Notes: generated by a model from the sequence alone, not told the origin. Shown: positions 33,173-43,679, numbered from the stretch's first letter. The stretch is DNA of 57,346 bases from Betaproteobacteria bacterium UBA5582 (GCA_002425245.1 DILW01000158.1:1-57346); one strand, 5' to 3'. Numbers and translations are program-made.

Positions 33173-34993
33173 TTAAGCAAAGTGGCTGACAGGGCGGTCT
33201 TCAAGACCGGCTTCGGAAGCAGTTATTTCCTCCACCGACCATGTCGGGTACTTTGCACCGGAAGTACGTAGCCGAATATATTTCACGACTGCCTCCGTGC
33301 TGACTTCCTCAGTACCCGAGGCCTCAGCCAATATGGCACCCGGTTTTATCTGGACAGCAAAGATCGCCGTAAAGCGATCGGATTTGCCAACCAAGACAAA
33401 GCGCGGAAAAATCCGTTGCAATAGCGCCCTAGTTTTCTCTGGCGCGACCTCATCCGCCAAAAAGGCATCAACTACGACAGAGATATCCACCGATAGCTGC
33501 TTTTCAATGGCATCTCGATTCAGCATTGCCTGAACGCGCTCAATTTCCTGAACCCGGTGCTCCAATGCCGCAACGCGCTCCCTAGCAGCAACATATTCGG
33601 CCTCTAACTCTGAATCGTCATCCCCAATTTCGCTCAATAGCCGAGTCAAGCGGCTACGAACGTTCGCTGCTTTTCGCAGCTCTTCCCGCGCGACGGCAAG
33701 TTCTGCATCACGACCGCCTGACAATCTGGCTTTCAGCCGATCTCGAAAATGCTCCAGCACTTCACCTTGCACAATCTGAGTCAGCAAGGTGCGCAGCATA
33801 TGCTTTATGCCGAGTATCGATACATACAGTGGCTGTCGCCCAGGCACCCCTTCGGCTGTCGCATGCTCGCATTGAATGCAATGCAGCGATCCCGGACCTT
33901 TGACTGAATTGGCGTGATGACAAGATAAGTGGACACCACATGTACCGCAGCGAAACACACCAGCGAAGGCATGACGACCTCCACCATAAGGACCTTTTTT
34001 CCGTCCAGTGTTGGCAATGTGCTCGGCAGCGCCGCACTCGCTCCGCTTGCCTTTGGATTGGCAAATTGCCCAGTCAGACTCACTGACAATCTCCAACTCC
34101 GGCATACGACGCGTTGCGTTCAACCGATTACCGGATGTCGATTTGCCAAAGTTGACAACATATACCCCTTTGTAAATTGGGTTCTGAATGATTCGCCACA
34201 CCCCACCAGCTCGCCAATACCGCCTACTCTTTTCATCACTGTGGCGAGGCGTCGGGACACCACGACTGTTTAGCACGGCCGCAATTTGGGGAAAACTCAT
34301 CCCCTCCTTGCGGCGCCGAAAAACCTCTCGCACAACCTCCGCTTCCTCCGTCACAATTTTCCAGAGGCACTTTCCTGAGGCTGTGCTCGCTTCAGCATCG
34401 ATATCGTAGCCATACGGAATTGCGGTAATCATCGCCCCCCGTTCAAACTCACCCTCCATACCACGGCGAACACGGTGCTGAGTTTCTTCCACAAAAAACT
34501 CAGAGAACACGCTCTTTAGCCCGAACAGCAGTTGAGCAGTGGGATGCCTGGAATCGAAGCCATCCGCGGTCAGCAATTGAACATCATGCTTTTTGATGTC
34601 ATCAAAAAAGCTCAACGACTCCATGGCATGCCGCGCCAGTCGACACTGCTGGTCACAGATCAAGACATCGACTTCACCGCGTTTCACGGATTCACGCATC
34701 GCGTGGTACTGCTCACGTTTATGTGTACCCTTCTGGGCACCTGTAATTGCGTCGTCTGCGTAAACCACAAATTCGGCGTCCGCCAGCCCGAGGCGGGCGG
34801 CTGTTTCTCGACACGCGCGGACCTGGTCGTCAATGGACGTCTCTTTTTGCCCGTCGGTCGAATAACGGGCATAAATGGCCACTCTCACCGTTTGCTTCCT
34901 GTGTGTTTGAGGTTGGCATTGGTTAATGCGCAGCGGGTCGCTGCAGTTTTCTTTGAGCGCTTCTGTGCGCTCGGTTTCTTGCTCGATGGACAT
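33173..34993 (-). CDS. Large serine recombinase
   Basis: 606 residues. The N-terminal resolvase catalytic domain begins VRVAIYARYSTDGQ with the nucleophile Ser near 45. The recombinase domain follows (PYGYDIDAEA through IIQNPIYKGVYVVN, about 190-290). A zinc ribbon (CGTCGVHLSC, then CIQCEHA, about 350-385), a long coiled coil (about 420-500) and a C-terminal tail complete the large serine integrase type. The ATG has GAGG seven bases ahead. The upstream small gene overlaps its 5' end by about 109 bp. Large serine recombinases usually act alone as phage or ICE integrases; here one sits beside a tyrosine integrase. Confidence 0.93.
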   Translation of the reverse strand: MSIEQETERTEALKENCSDPLRINQCQPQTHRKQTVRVAIYARYSTDGQKETSIDDQVRACRETAARLGLADAEFVVYADDAITGAQKGTHKREQYHAMRESVKRGEVDVLICDQQCRLARHAMESLSFFDDIKKHDVQLLTADGFDSRHPTAQLLFGLKSVFSEFFVEETQHRVRRGMEGEFERGAMITAIPYGYDIDAEASTASGKCLWKIVTEEAEVVREVFRRRKEGMSFPQIAAVLNSRGVPTPRHSDEKSRRYWRAGGVWRIIQNPIYKGVYVVNFGKSTSGNRLNATRRMPELEIVSESDWAICQSKGKRSECGAAEHIANTGRKKGPYGGGRHAFAGVFRCGTCGVHLSCHHANSVKGPGSLHCIQCEHATAEGVPGRQPLYVSILGIKHMLRTLLTQIVQGEVLEHFRDRLKARLSGGRDAELAVAREELRKAANVRSRLTRLLSEIGDDDSELEAEYVAARERVAALEHRVQEIERVQAMLNRDAIEKQLSVDISVVVDAFLADEVAPEKTRALLQRIFPRFVLVGKSDRFTAIFAVQIKPGAILAEASGTEEVSTEAVVKYIRLRTSGAKYPTWSVEEITASEAGLEDRPVSHFA

Positions 34994-35082
34994 AGCAAAG
35001 CCTCGTCTGAGTCAGTTTTGAGACGGATCGCAACATCGACTAATGCCTCAACCAAATCTTGCACCTCGGGAATCAACCGCAT
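34885..35082 (-). CDS. Small protein overlapping the serine recombinase, unknown function
   Basis: 65 residues from ATG 35082, which has a strong AGGAGAGG ribosome site. It begins MRLIPEVQDLVEALVDVAIRL, a plausible amphipathic helix, and ends in a Lys/Arg-rich tail (KKPSAQKRSKKTAATR) that runs about 109 bp into the recombinase gene in another frame. The good ribosome site and helix argue that it is real; the overlap suggests translational coupling. No family is recognised. Confidence 0.5.
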   Translation of the reverse strand: MRLIPEVQDLVEALVDVAIRLKTDSDEALLCPSSKKPSAQKRSKKTAATRCALTNANLKHTGSKR

Positions 35083-35220
35083 TGACCTCTCCTTTGTGGG
35101 GACAAACCCCACCGCTACCTCGACCGCTCTGCCCCGTCTGGATCGACAAAGCGGTTGTGTTCAATTCAAGTCACACTGGGAGCGACACGCCAACGAGCGG
35201 CACTCCGCACTTGTGGGCGC

Positions 35221-36579
35221 TTATCTTTTACGCTGGGCCTGCACGCCACCGACGGGTACGCTTCGGCGTAGGGGAACCACGTTTTCCGGCAAGTCATCGT
35301 TGGGATCCCAGCACTGGGCTGCAGATGCTGCTTCCTGCTGAACTGATGGAATCCGTAGTCCGGCTGGCGCATCGCCATCCGTCATCGGGCGCCCATGCAG
35401 CAAGCGCGCGACGTCAGTCGGCTTGACGTTGATGTAGCGCGCCAACTGCGAGTAGGTCTTATGGCCAGTAATAACTTTGAGCACAGGCAAATTGCCGTTC
35501 AGCTCCAGCGTGAAGCGCGTGGCAGCGGTATGCCGCAAATCGTGGATGCGGACATCAGGGATGCCCGCAGCTTCGCAGGCTCGACGCCAGCAAGCTTTCA
35601 GCGCTTCATAGGTCACTGGCAAGATGCGCTCGTCCGTCTCGTCAGGCCCACGCATCACACGTAACATCTCAAGAATGCTGACCGCCGCCGGGTTGAGCGG
35701 CACATCCCGCGCACCCGCCTTCGCATCGTGCAGATGAATCAAGTGATTATTCCAGTCGACATCCGCCCAGGTGGCATGCAGCAGCGGCTCGGACACACGC
35801 ATCGCTGTCTCGAGTAACAGCGCGAGCGCTGGCGCCGCGTAGCGGTTTTTCGACTGCTCGAGATGTTTGCTGATACGCTGCCACTCGTCGTTCGTCAGCA
35901 CGCGATCCCGCGCGTTATCGACTTTGGGCAAATTGAGATGCGTCGCTGGATTACTAACCGGCTCCGCCCATAACCAGCTTTTGCGCACGTGGTTGAACAA
36001 CTGACGCAACAACGCACGCTCAAGTGCAATCGACGCAGGTTTGAATTGGTCGCGCTGCATCGTGTCGAACAAATCCTGCAACTGATAGGCCTTAATTTCA
36101 GCCACTGGGGTTATCGCCACTTGTGCGATTAGGCGCTCAGTCGCGGCAGCGCGAGTGGTTTGAGATTCGCGATGCGCTTTCAGGCCGTTGGGGATTTTCC
36201 GAGCGACCTTAGTCTCGGCCAGACTGACTGACCAGAACATGCTGCCCTCGCCTGCCTCACGGTCAGGTTTGGCAATTGCAACGCAGTGCAGCCCAGCCGC
36301 ACGTAGATATCGGTTGATTCGGTTGGCGTCTTGCCGAGCGCCTTTGAGAAATGGCAGACGCTCAAGCGCGTACAGCTGAAGCGCCTGGGCTAGCGTTGTG
36401 CGCCAAGGGCCGTCATGCTTGGCCCGGCCAGCGGCTTCATCGAGCAATTTTTGGCGCAATGCCGCGCATTCGCGTGAAGCCGCGGCTGCGGACGGAAAAC
36501 CGGTCCGATAGATGGCTTCGCCCCTGAGCCTCAGGCGGAACGACCAGACCGCCCCTTCCTTATAGGGTTTAACGGCCAT
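35221..36579 (-). CDS. Tyrosine recombinase (phage-type integrase)
   Basis: 452 residues. The N-terminal arm/core-binding half (about 1-215) is followed by the catalytic domain with the R-H-x-x-R-H-Y set: Arg in ETAMRVSEPL (about 270), HDLRHTAATRF (about 345-355), GHKTYSQLARYINV with the His near 378 and the catalytic Tyr near 387. The start is the ATG near 36579 in front of KPYKEGAVWSFRLR, typical of integrases that bind arm sites. It reads away from tRNA-Phe, the side expected for a tRNA-targeting island. Confidence 0.93.
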   Translation of the reverse strand: MAVKPYKEGAVWSFRLRLRGEAIYRTGFPSAAAASRECAALRQKLLDEAAGRAKHDGPWRTTLAQALQLYALERLPFLKGARQDANRINRYLRAAGLHCVAIAKPDREAGEGSMFWSVSLAETKVARKIPNGLKAHRESQTTRAAATERLIAQVAITPVAEIKAYQLQDLFDTMQRDQFKPASIALERALLRQLFNHVRKSWLWAEPVSNPATHLNLPKVDNARDRVLTNDEWQRISKHLEQSKNRYAAPALALLLETAMRVSEPLLHATWADVDWNNHLIHLHDAKAGARDVPLNPAAVSILEMLRVMRGPDETDERILPVTYEALKACWRRACEAAGIPDVRIHDLRHTAATRFTLELNGNLPVLKVITGHKTYSQLARYINVKPTDVARLLHGRPMTDGDAPAGLRIPSVQQEAASAAQCWDPNDDLPENVVPLRRSVPVGGVQAQRKR

Positions 36580-36645
36580 GGCAGCCCCCAGGATGCAAGG
36601 GACTGCGCACTGTCTCTGGCGGGATGAAACAGGGATACAGCATGA

Positions 36646-36668
36646 GTAACTCCAGTATCTAGAGTTAC
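36646..36668. promoter_or_regulatory. Inverted repeat upstream of the integrase
   Basis: GTAACTC-N9-GAGTTAC, perfect 7-base arms, lies 67-89 bp before the integrase start. It may be an operator or an integrase arm site. The 270-bp gap 36580-36850 also has a CAGAAAC direct repeat and the tRNA terminator, but no gene. Confidence 0.45.
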
Positions 36669-36782
36669 GTATAGCTTCGTTTTTCGAAAGCTGACCAAAT
36701 CCGGTTGATCCGTGTGGAAACCGTGGTGTCGTGGGCCGGGATTTCGCGTTTGACAGAAACTTGTCAGAAACGGGCCGAAAAA

Positions 36783-36812
36783 AATGGGGCCCGCAGGGGG
36801 CCCCATTTTCCA
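36783..36812 (-). terminator. Intrinsic terminator of tRNA-Phe
   Basis: On the minus strand ATGGGGCCCC and GGGCCCCAT arms enclose a short loop (CTGC centre) and are followed by a run of T (A-run at 36779-36785 on the plus strand). It ends about 40 bp after the tRNA, and would also keep tRNA transcription out of the integrase gene. Confidence 0.8.
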
Positions 36813-36850
36813 GTCCTAGGCTATCGTATTGATAACACAGAACTTTGTTC

Positions 36851-36926
36851 TGGTGGCCAATCGCGGAATCGAACCACGGACACGCGGATTTTCAATCCGC
36901 TGCTCTACCAACTGAGCTAATTGGCC
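36851..36926 (-). tRNA. tRNA-Phe (GAA)
   Basis: A 76-base cloverleaf: acceptor GGCCAAT/ATTGGCC with encoded CCA, D arm with AGCTCAGTTGGTAGAGC, anticodon stem GCGGA/TCCGC with loop TTGAAAA (anticodon GAA), and T loop GGTTCGATTCC. It has the usual bacterial tRNA-Phe features. It is the likely attachment landmark of the neighbouring element. Confidence 0.97.
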
Positions 36927-37001
36927 AAAGGAGGGCGCATTATAGCGATAGCCCTGCACTGTCGCAAGGGGATAGCAGGTTTTTTGCGCGTTCCTTTTTG
37001 C

Positions 37002-38537
37002 TCAGGGCCCGAGAGGGGGCGACTGACGGTAGAGCTCGGCGTAATCCTCGGGCGGCGCCGGTGGCGGCAGGGGAGGATACCAGGTGGCAAAGGCAACCCG
37101 GGCAACCGCGCCCTTGCCGCGCGGGTTGGGTCGCAGGGTGGCACGAGCGTCGTGCTGATTGGCAATCTCCTGAACAATCGCCAGCCCCAGGCCGCTCCCC
37201 TCGCCGGCAGCATCATCCACACGATAGAAGCGCTCGAACACCAGCTCGGCCTGCTCCAGGGAAATGCCGATGCCGTCATCTTCCACCTCCAGCAGGACCG
37301 TCTTGCCAGTGTCGATGATGCGGCAGGTGACATGACCGCCGGATGGTGTGTAGCGGATGGCGTTGTCGATCAGGTTCTTGGCCAGTTCGCGCAACAAGAA
37401 GGCGTTGCCGGTGATCATTGCCTTGCCTGGCGATTCGAAACCAAGGTCGATGCCCTTGTCCAGGGCAACGATCACCCAGTCCTCGACCACTTCACGGACC
37501 AGCTGCGACAAGTCGGTCGGTTCGTGCTGCTGCTGGCCGATTTCGCTGCCCTCCGTGCGTGCCAGGGTGAGCAGTTGGTTTACCAGGCGCCCGGCACGGT
37601 CGACACCGGTGGCAATCTGGCGCAAGGCATGCCGCAGTGCCTCTGGGTTGGTCTCCCGGGCGGCAAACTGGGCCTGAGTCTTCAGGCCGGTCAGCGGCGT
37701 GCGCATCTGGTGAGCGGCATCGGCCACGAAACGCTGCTGGGCTTCGACGTTGCGCTTCATCCGCTCCAGCATTTCGTTGAAAGCCTCGACCAGGGGTTCC
37801 AGCTCTTCCGGCACCCGCCGCGTGGCGATCGGTGAGAGATCGGCCGGATCGCGGTGTTCGATCGTGTTGCGCAGCCGGGTGAGTGGTCGCAGGCCACGCG
37901 ACAAACCGAACCAGACCAGCATCACCGCCAGCGGGATGATGATGAACTGCGGCAGGATCACACTGGCGACAATGCGATTGGCCAATTGCGTGCGCTTTTC
38001 GGTCGTCTCGGCAACTTCGACCAGCACCCACTGGTCGGCCGGCGCCTGTGGCTCAGCAATGAAGGAATAAGCGACCCGGATGTCCTGCCCCTTGTACTCC
38101 ATGTCGCGAAAATAGATTTCGCCGGGCACGCGCTCCCCCTTGCCTGTCGTTTCGGGTACCGGTAGGTCCTGATCGCCTACGAGCAGCTTACGATCCTGAG
38201 TGAGGACATGAAAATAGACGCTGTCCAGTTCATCGGCGCGCAGCATGGCGCGGGTTGCCGCGTGCAGCGAGATGACCGGCTTGCCGTCGACCATCTGGAT
38301 CTGCCGGCTGATGGTCGCCACATGCTCGCGCAGGGACTGATCGTAGGGAAAATTGGCGACGTTGTTGGCGAAATAATGGGTGAAGGCGATGCTCAAGGGC
38401 CAGACGAAAAGGAGCGGCGCCAGCATCCAGTCGAGAATCTCGCCGAACAGCGAGCGTTCCGTCTCCGGCGACAGGGGCGTGCCGCCGCCAGCCGGACTAT
38501 TCGCCTTGCGGTCGTTCAAGGCAGTAGCCCAGACCAC
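37002..38537 (-). CDS. Sensor histidine kinase (TctE/QseC-like)
   Basis: 511 residues as read from GTG 38537; TTG 38519 or another start just inside is also possible, since the region overlaps the regulator's end and no strong ribosome site decides it. TM1 (about 40-58), a 2CSK_N-type periplasmic domain (about 60-190), TM2 (about 190-212), HAMP, HisKA with His near 273 (DAAHQMRTPLTG) and HATPase_c (DDGIGI, GSGLGLAIV). TctE-type kinases sense carboxylates and control uptake. The neighbouring acetate symporter fits that. Confidence 0.9.
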   Translation of the reverse strand: MVWATALNDRKANSPAGGGTPLSPETERSLFGEILDWMLAPLLFVWPLSIAFTHYFANNVANFPYDQSLREHVATISRQIQMVDGKPVISLHAATRAMLRADELDSVYFHVLTQDRKLLVGDQDLPVPETTGKGERVPGEIYFRDMEYKGQDIRVAYSFIAEPQAPADQWVLVEVAETTEKRTQLANRIVASVILPQFIIIPLAVMLVWFGLSRGLRPLTRLRNTIEHRDPADLSPIATRRVPEELEPLVEAFNEMLERMKRNVEAQQRFVADAAHQMRTPLTGLKTQAQFAARETNPEALRHALRQIATGVDRAGRLVNQLLTLARTEGSEIGQQQHEPTDLSQLVREVVEDWVIVALDKGIDLGFESPGKAMITGNAFLLRELAKNLIDNAIRYTPSGGHVTCRIIDTGKTVLLEVEDDGIGISLEQAELVFERFYRVDDAAGEGSGLGLAIVQEIANQHDARATLRPNPRGKGAVARVAFATWYPPLPPPAPPEDYAELYRQSPPLGP

Positions 38538-39168
38538 GTACGGTGGCGATCTTGACGCCGCCGGGCTCCAGCTTCTTGCGCAGGCGATGGACGTAGACCT
38601 CGATTGCGTTATGGCTCACCTCCTCGCCCCAACCGCACAGATGGTCGACCAGTTGATCCTTGCTGACCAGCCGCCCCATGCGCGAGAGCAGAACTTCAAG
38701 CAAACCCACCTCGCGCGCCGAAAGTTCAAGCGGAGCACCGTCGATCTGAGCCACCCGCCCGACCTGGTCGTAACTCAGCGCACCGCACTGGATGGTTGGC
38801 GCCGTTCCGGCCGAGCGCCGCGTCAGGGCGCGGACCCGGGCTTCGAGTTCAGCCAGCTCGAAGGGCTTGACCATGTAGTCGTCGGCCCCCAGATCGAGCC
38901 CCTTGACCCGATCGTGGGTGCCGTCAAGCGCAGTCAGGATCAGCACCGGCAGCTGCGAGTTGCGCGAACGCAGGCGCTTGAGCACTTCCAGGCCGGTCAG
39001 CTTGGGCAACCCGAGATCCAGGATCAACAGATCGTAGGAAACCGTGAGCAGGGCCGTATCCGCATCCAATCCGTTGGCCGCCCAATCCACGGCATATCCA
39101 GCCTGGCGCAGCGAGCGGCAGAGGCCATCGGCGATGATCGAATCATCCTCGGCAATCAGAATTCGCAT
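38497..39168 (-). CDS. OmpR-family response regulator (TctD-like)
   Basis: 223 residues from ATG 39168; an in-frame GTG nine bases upstream is less likely, as GGGGGTGTGTGG serves the ATG. Receiver with phospho-Asp in LLILDLGLPKLTG (about 51), Lys in YMVKPFELAEL (about 101), and a winged-helix C-terminus (about 125-218). It precedes and overlaps the TctE-like kinase gene. A pair of GTAAGC direct repeats just upstream could be its own binding site. Confidence 0.92.
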   Translation of the reverse strand: MRILIAEDDSIIADGLCRSLRQAGYAVDWAANGLDADTALLTVSYDLLILDLGLPKLTGLEVLKRLRSRNSQLPVLILTALDGTHDRVKGLDLGADDYMVKPFELAELEARVRALTRRSAGTAPTIQCGALSYDQVGRVAQIDGAPLELSAREVGLLEVLLSRMGRLVSKDQLVDHLCGWGEEVSHNAIEVYVHRLRKKLEPGGVKIATVRGLGYCLERPQGE

Positions 39169-39190
39169 TTTCCACACACCCCCGGGCGGC

Positions 39191-39207
39191 GTAAGCGTTT
39201 TGTAAGC
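39191..39207. promoter_or_regulatory. Direct repeat GTAAGC-N5-GTAAGC
   Basis: Two GTAAGC copies with an 11-bp period (39191-39196 and 39202-39207) match the half-site spacing used by OmpR-class regulators. They lie 23-39 bp before the response regulator ATG, so they may mediate autoregulation. Confidence 0.5.
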
Positions 39208-39252
39208 CTGCCACAGTAACCTGAGCGGGCTGTTCTCCTTTTATGGTCTTAG

Positions 39253-39323
39253 GAGTCAGAGGCGTCAGCCTCGACTCAGGGGGTGGCCCGATCCTGCACT
39301 GGGCAGCCCCCTACCGTTTTTTT
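39253..39323 (+). ncRNA. Candidate plus-strand small RNA ending in an intrinsic terminator
   Basis: Two stem-loops in a row: 39253-39277 (GAGTC-A-GAGGC/GCCTC-GACTC, GTCA loop) and 39279-39311 (GGGGG..GCCC/GGGC..CCCCC), followed by TTTTTTT (39317-39323). All genes for more than 2 kb on either side are on the minus strand, so this plus-strand terminator has no gene of its own. A short RNA starting near 39245-39250 would explain it; the promoter is not convincing (TTATGG near 39241). No family recognised. Confidence 0.45.
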
Positions 39324-39379
39324 CCCCAATCCCGCCAAGTCTAGCAAATAACTCCAAGGCGGGAGTGCCCCCCGCACGC

Positions 39380-41065
39380 TTACTGGCCGTTCCTGACAAA
39401 ACCCTGGGCCATGCCCGTTTCCGAACGGATCAGTTGGTCCTGGAACAGCAGACGCTCGCGCACCGCCTGCGGCGAGCGGTCGAGCAGAGACAGGACCCAG
39501 ATGGACAGGAATGCCAGCGGCATCGAAACGATCGCCGGCGAAGCATAGGGGAATGGCGCCGAACCTGGCGGATTGTGCAGCGCCCCTTCCCAGACCACCG
39601 GCGACAACAAGGTCAGCGCGATCGCCGTTGACAGGCCGAGGAAACCGCCGACGGTGGCGCCGCGGGTGGTGCAATCCTTCCACAGCACGGCCATGAACAA
39701 CACCGGGAAATTTGCCGAACAGGCAATCGAGAAAGCCAGCATGACGAGGTAAGCCACATTCTCGCGCTCGAAGACAATACCGAGCACGACTGCCACCAGA
39801 CCGAGCGCAAACGCCGTCAGCTTGGATACCCGGCGCTCCTCGGCCGAGGATGCCGCCCCCTTGCGCCAGATCGTGGCGTAAAGGTCATGGGACACGGCCG
39901 AGGCGCCGGACAAGGTCAAACCGGCGACCACCGCCAGGATGGTGGTGAAAGCCACAGCGGCGATGAAGCCGAGGAAGAAATCGCCGCCCAGCGCACTGGC
40001 CAGATGGATGGCAGCCATATTGCCACCACCCAGCAGCCCACCGGCCACCTTGCCACCCGTGAAATAGGGCGCCGGATGGGCGAACAGGCTGACGATGGCA
40101 CCGAAGCCGATAATGAAGGTGAGGACATAGAAGTAGCCGATCCACAGTGTCGCCCAGGCCACCGACTTGCGCGCCTCACGGGCGTTGGCAACGGTGAAGA
40201 AGCGCATCAGGATGTGCGGCAGGCCGGCCGTGCCGAACATCAGCGCCAGGCCAACGGAGATTGCCGATACTGGATCCTTGATCAAGCCACCAGGCGCCAT
40301 CAGTGCGTCACCCAGGCGATGCAGCTCGCTCGCCCGGGCGAACAGCCGTTCCGGATTGAAGTCCACGTGGAACATCACCAGCAGGGCCATCAGCGTCGTT
40401 CCGGCAAGCAGCAGGACGGCCTTGTTGATCATCACCCAGGTGGTCGAAGTCATGCCGCCGACCAGCACGTACATCATCATCACGATGCCAACCATGATCA
40501 CCGCGTAGGCGTATTCCAGACCAAACAGAATGCGGACCAGTTGACCAGCACCGACCATCTGCGCAGTCAGGTAAAACAGCACCACGACCAGCGAACCAAC
40601 GGCGGCAAAAGTACGCACCGGCTTCTGCGAAAAGCGGTAGGCGGCAACATCGGCAAAGGTGAACTTGCCCAGGTTGCGCAGGCGTTCAGCCATCAGGAAG
40701 GTCACCACCGGCCAGCCGACCAGCCAGCCGATGGAGAAGATCAAACCGTCGAAACCGCTGACGAAGACCAGCCCCGAAATACCAAGGAAGGAGGCGGCCG
40801 ACATGTAGTCACCGGCAATCGCCAGCCCGTTTTGAAAACCGGAAATGCCGCCACCCGGCGTATAAAGGTCGGCTGAGGCGCGGCTGCGCGCGGTGGCCAG
40901 ACGGGTCATCCACAGGGTGGCGCCGACAAAGAAGATGAAGGTGGTGATCGCCGACCAATTGGTCGGCTGGCGCGGCCCCAGGGTGATCGACGGCATGGCC
41001 AGGGCCAGACTGGCTGTACCCAGGGTGCATGCAGCCAGCAGCAGGTAGCGGACAGCCAGGTTCAT
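39380..41065 (-). CDS. actP: Cation/acetate symporter ActP
   Basis: 561 residues from ATG 41065. The reading frame stays open far upstream, but the true start is where the protein begins MNLAVRYLLLAACTLGTASLALA and overlaps the DUF485 stop by 4 bp. About 13-14 membrane helices of the SSS family with SGFQNGLAIAGDYMSAASFLGISG, the typical ActP N-terminal motif. It takes up acetate and other short monocarboxylates with Na+ or H+. It pairs with DUF485 as in most Proteobacteria, and lies next to a TctDE-like system. Confidence 0.95.
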   Translation of the reverse strand: MNLAVRYLLLAACTLGTASLALAMPSITLGPRQPTNWSAITTFIFFVGATLWMTRLATARSRASADLYTPGGGISGFQNGLAIAGDYMSAASFLGISGLVFVSGFDGLIFSIGWLVGWPVVTFLMAERLRNLGKFTFADVAAYRFSQKPVRTFAAVGSLVVVLFYLTAQMVGAGQLVRILFGLEYAYAVIMVGIVMMMYVLVGGMTSTTWVMINKAVLLLAGTTLMALLVMFHVDFNPERLFARASELHRLGDALMAPGGLIKDPVSAISVGLALMFGTAGLPHILMRFFTVANAREARKSVAWATLWIGYFYVLTFIIGFGAIVSLFAHPAPYFTGGKVAGGLLGGGNMAAIHLASALGGDFFLGFIAAVAFTTILAVVAGLTLSGASAVSHDLYATIWRKGAASSAEERRVSKLTAFALGLVAVVLGIVFERENVAYLVMLAFSIACSANFPVLFMAVLWKDCTTRGATVGGFLGLSTAIALTLLSPVVWEGALHNPPGSAPFPYASPAIVSMPLAFLSIWVLSLLDRSPQAVRERLLFQDQLIRSETGMAQGFVRNGQ

Positions 41066-41379
41066 TTCATGGCCTGGCGTCTGATTTCCGCCGACTCGGC
41101 GTCGAATTCGCGATTGGCCCGGGTCACGTAAACCGCCGTCAGGACAACGGTGAGGACAATGATTGCCAGGCCGAGCGGCACGCCCAGGCTGGTCTTCATC
41201 CCTGCCAGCAGGGGCATGCCCAGCCAGGCCGGCGAAAAGGCCAGGACCGCGATGAAGGAAAAATAGGCGATCACGATCACTGCCGTCAGGAAAAAGGCAA
41301 AGCGGTTGCGTTTTCTGACCAGCGCGCCAAACCGCGGGTTGTCGCGGATATGGGCGCAGCTTGCGGCGTATTTGTGCAT
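41062..41379 (-). CDS. DUF485 membrane protein (ActP partner)
   Basis: 105 residues from ATG 41379 (AGGGGGAG ribosome site nine bases ahead). Two hydrophobic segments (about 25-48 and 63-85) and the motif FGALVRKRNRFAFFL mark the DUF485/YjcH family, always found beside actP and thought to assist it. It overlaps actP by 4 bp. Confidence 0.93.
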   Translation of the reverse strand: MHKYAASCAHIRDNPRFGALVRKRNRFAFFLTAVIVIAYFSFIAVLAFSPAWLGMPLLAGMKTSLGVPLGLAIIVLTVVLTAVYVTRANREFDAESAEIRRQAMK

Positions 41380-41471
41380 CAAACCGACTCCCCCTGAACC
41401 TGGTCCGACGAAGAAAAGGCGGCAAGAATAGCGCATTCCGGCGCCGCGTGCGATGCCGAAAAAGACCGGCG

Positions 41472-41497
41472 AAAAAAAGCCCCGCCGAAGCGGGGCT
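41472..41497 (-). terminator. groESL intrinsic terminator
   Basis: Arms AGCCCCGC and GCGGGGCT with CGAA loop (41478-41497) are followed by TTTTTTT on the minus strand (41478-41472), about 30 bp after the groEL stop. Confidence 0.92.
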
Positions 41498-41525
41498 GGT
41501 GACTGGCGCGAGGCCGGCCGGGGTA

Positions 41526-43178
<1,653 letters not shown>

Positions 43179-43226
43179 CTGAATAGCTCCTGAAAATTGT
43201 TCTGTGGAATAGGTCGGGTGCAGGAA

Positions 43227-43517
43227 TTACTTCTGCAGCACGCCCATGATGTCTTCTTCACGCATGACCAGAACTTCCTGGCCATCGACCTTGACGGCCT
43301 GACCGGCGTACTTGCCGAACAGCACGCGGTCGCCGACCTTGACGTCGGGAACCAGGTACTTGCCGGCGTCGTCACGCTTGCCCGGGCCGACGGCCAGCAC
43401 TTCACCCTGATCCGGCTTCTCGCCAGCGGAATCGGGGATGACGATGCCGGAAGCGGTGGTACGCTCGGCTTCGACGCGCTTGACGATCACACGGTCGTGC
43501 AAAGGACGGATGTTCAT
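43227..43517 (-). CDS. groES: GroES, 10-kDa co-chaperonin
   Basis: 96 residues from ATG 43517 (AGGAGC seven bases ahead), beginning MNIRPLHDRVIVKRVEAE. The mobile loop ERTTASGIVIPDSA and the GGG-type roof loop GKRDDAGK are visible. It is the cap of GroEL. First gene of the operon, 83 bp downstream of CIRCE. Confidence 0.97.
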   Translation of the reverse strand: MNIRPLHDRVIVKRVEAERTTASGIVIPDSAGEKPDQGEVLAVGPGKRDDAGKYLVPDVKVGDRVLFGKYAGQAVKVDGQEVLVMREEDIMGVLQK

Positions 43518-43599
43518 ATGGTTTTGCTCCTGAAATGGTTCATGACACAAAAATTGGCCGGCCGCGTCCAACGCGGCATCGGGACCTGCAGGGGACTTA

Positions 43600-43626
43600 T
43601 TAGCACTCGCTGCAGGTGAGTGCTAA
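43600..43626. promoter_or_regulatory. CIRCE operator (HrcA site)
   Basis: TTAGCACTC-N9-GAGTGCTAA is a perfect match to the CIRCE consensus and lies about 80 bp before groES. HrcA repression of groESL is therefore expected. Confidence 0.97.
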
Positions 43627-43679
43627 TAATAGGGACGCCCTCGAACGATTTCAAGGGCCCGCTTGCGATTTTTTTTCGT

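Larger units (their letters stand above)
31690..36670. mobile_element. Integrated element next to tRNA-Phe (limits approximate)
   Basis: The segment has an AlpA-like HTH protein, an XRE regulator, a DUF2384 fusion, a large serine recombinase and a tyrosine integrase, with lower GC and more even codon use than the flanks. The tyrosine integrase gene begins about 270 bp downstream of the 3' end of tRNA-Phe, a typical attachment side. I did not find a second copy of the tRNA 3' end by eye, so the left limit and the attachment sites are unresolved. It may be a decayed island or two nested insertions. Confidence 0.55.

Noticed and set aside
36851..36926. Search for a second copy of the tRNA-Phe 3' end as the far attachment site of the element
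   Set aside because: None was found by eye between about 16000 and 36000; I do not claim an att pair.
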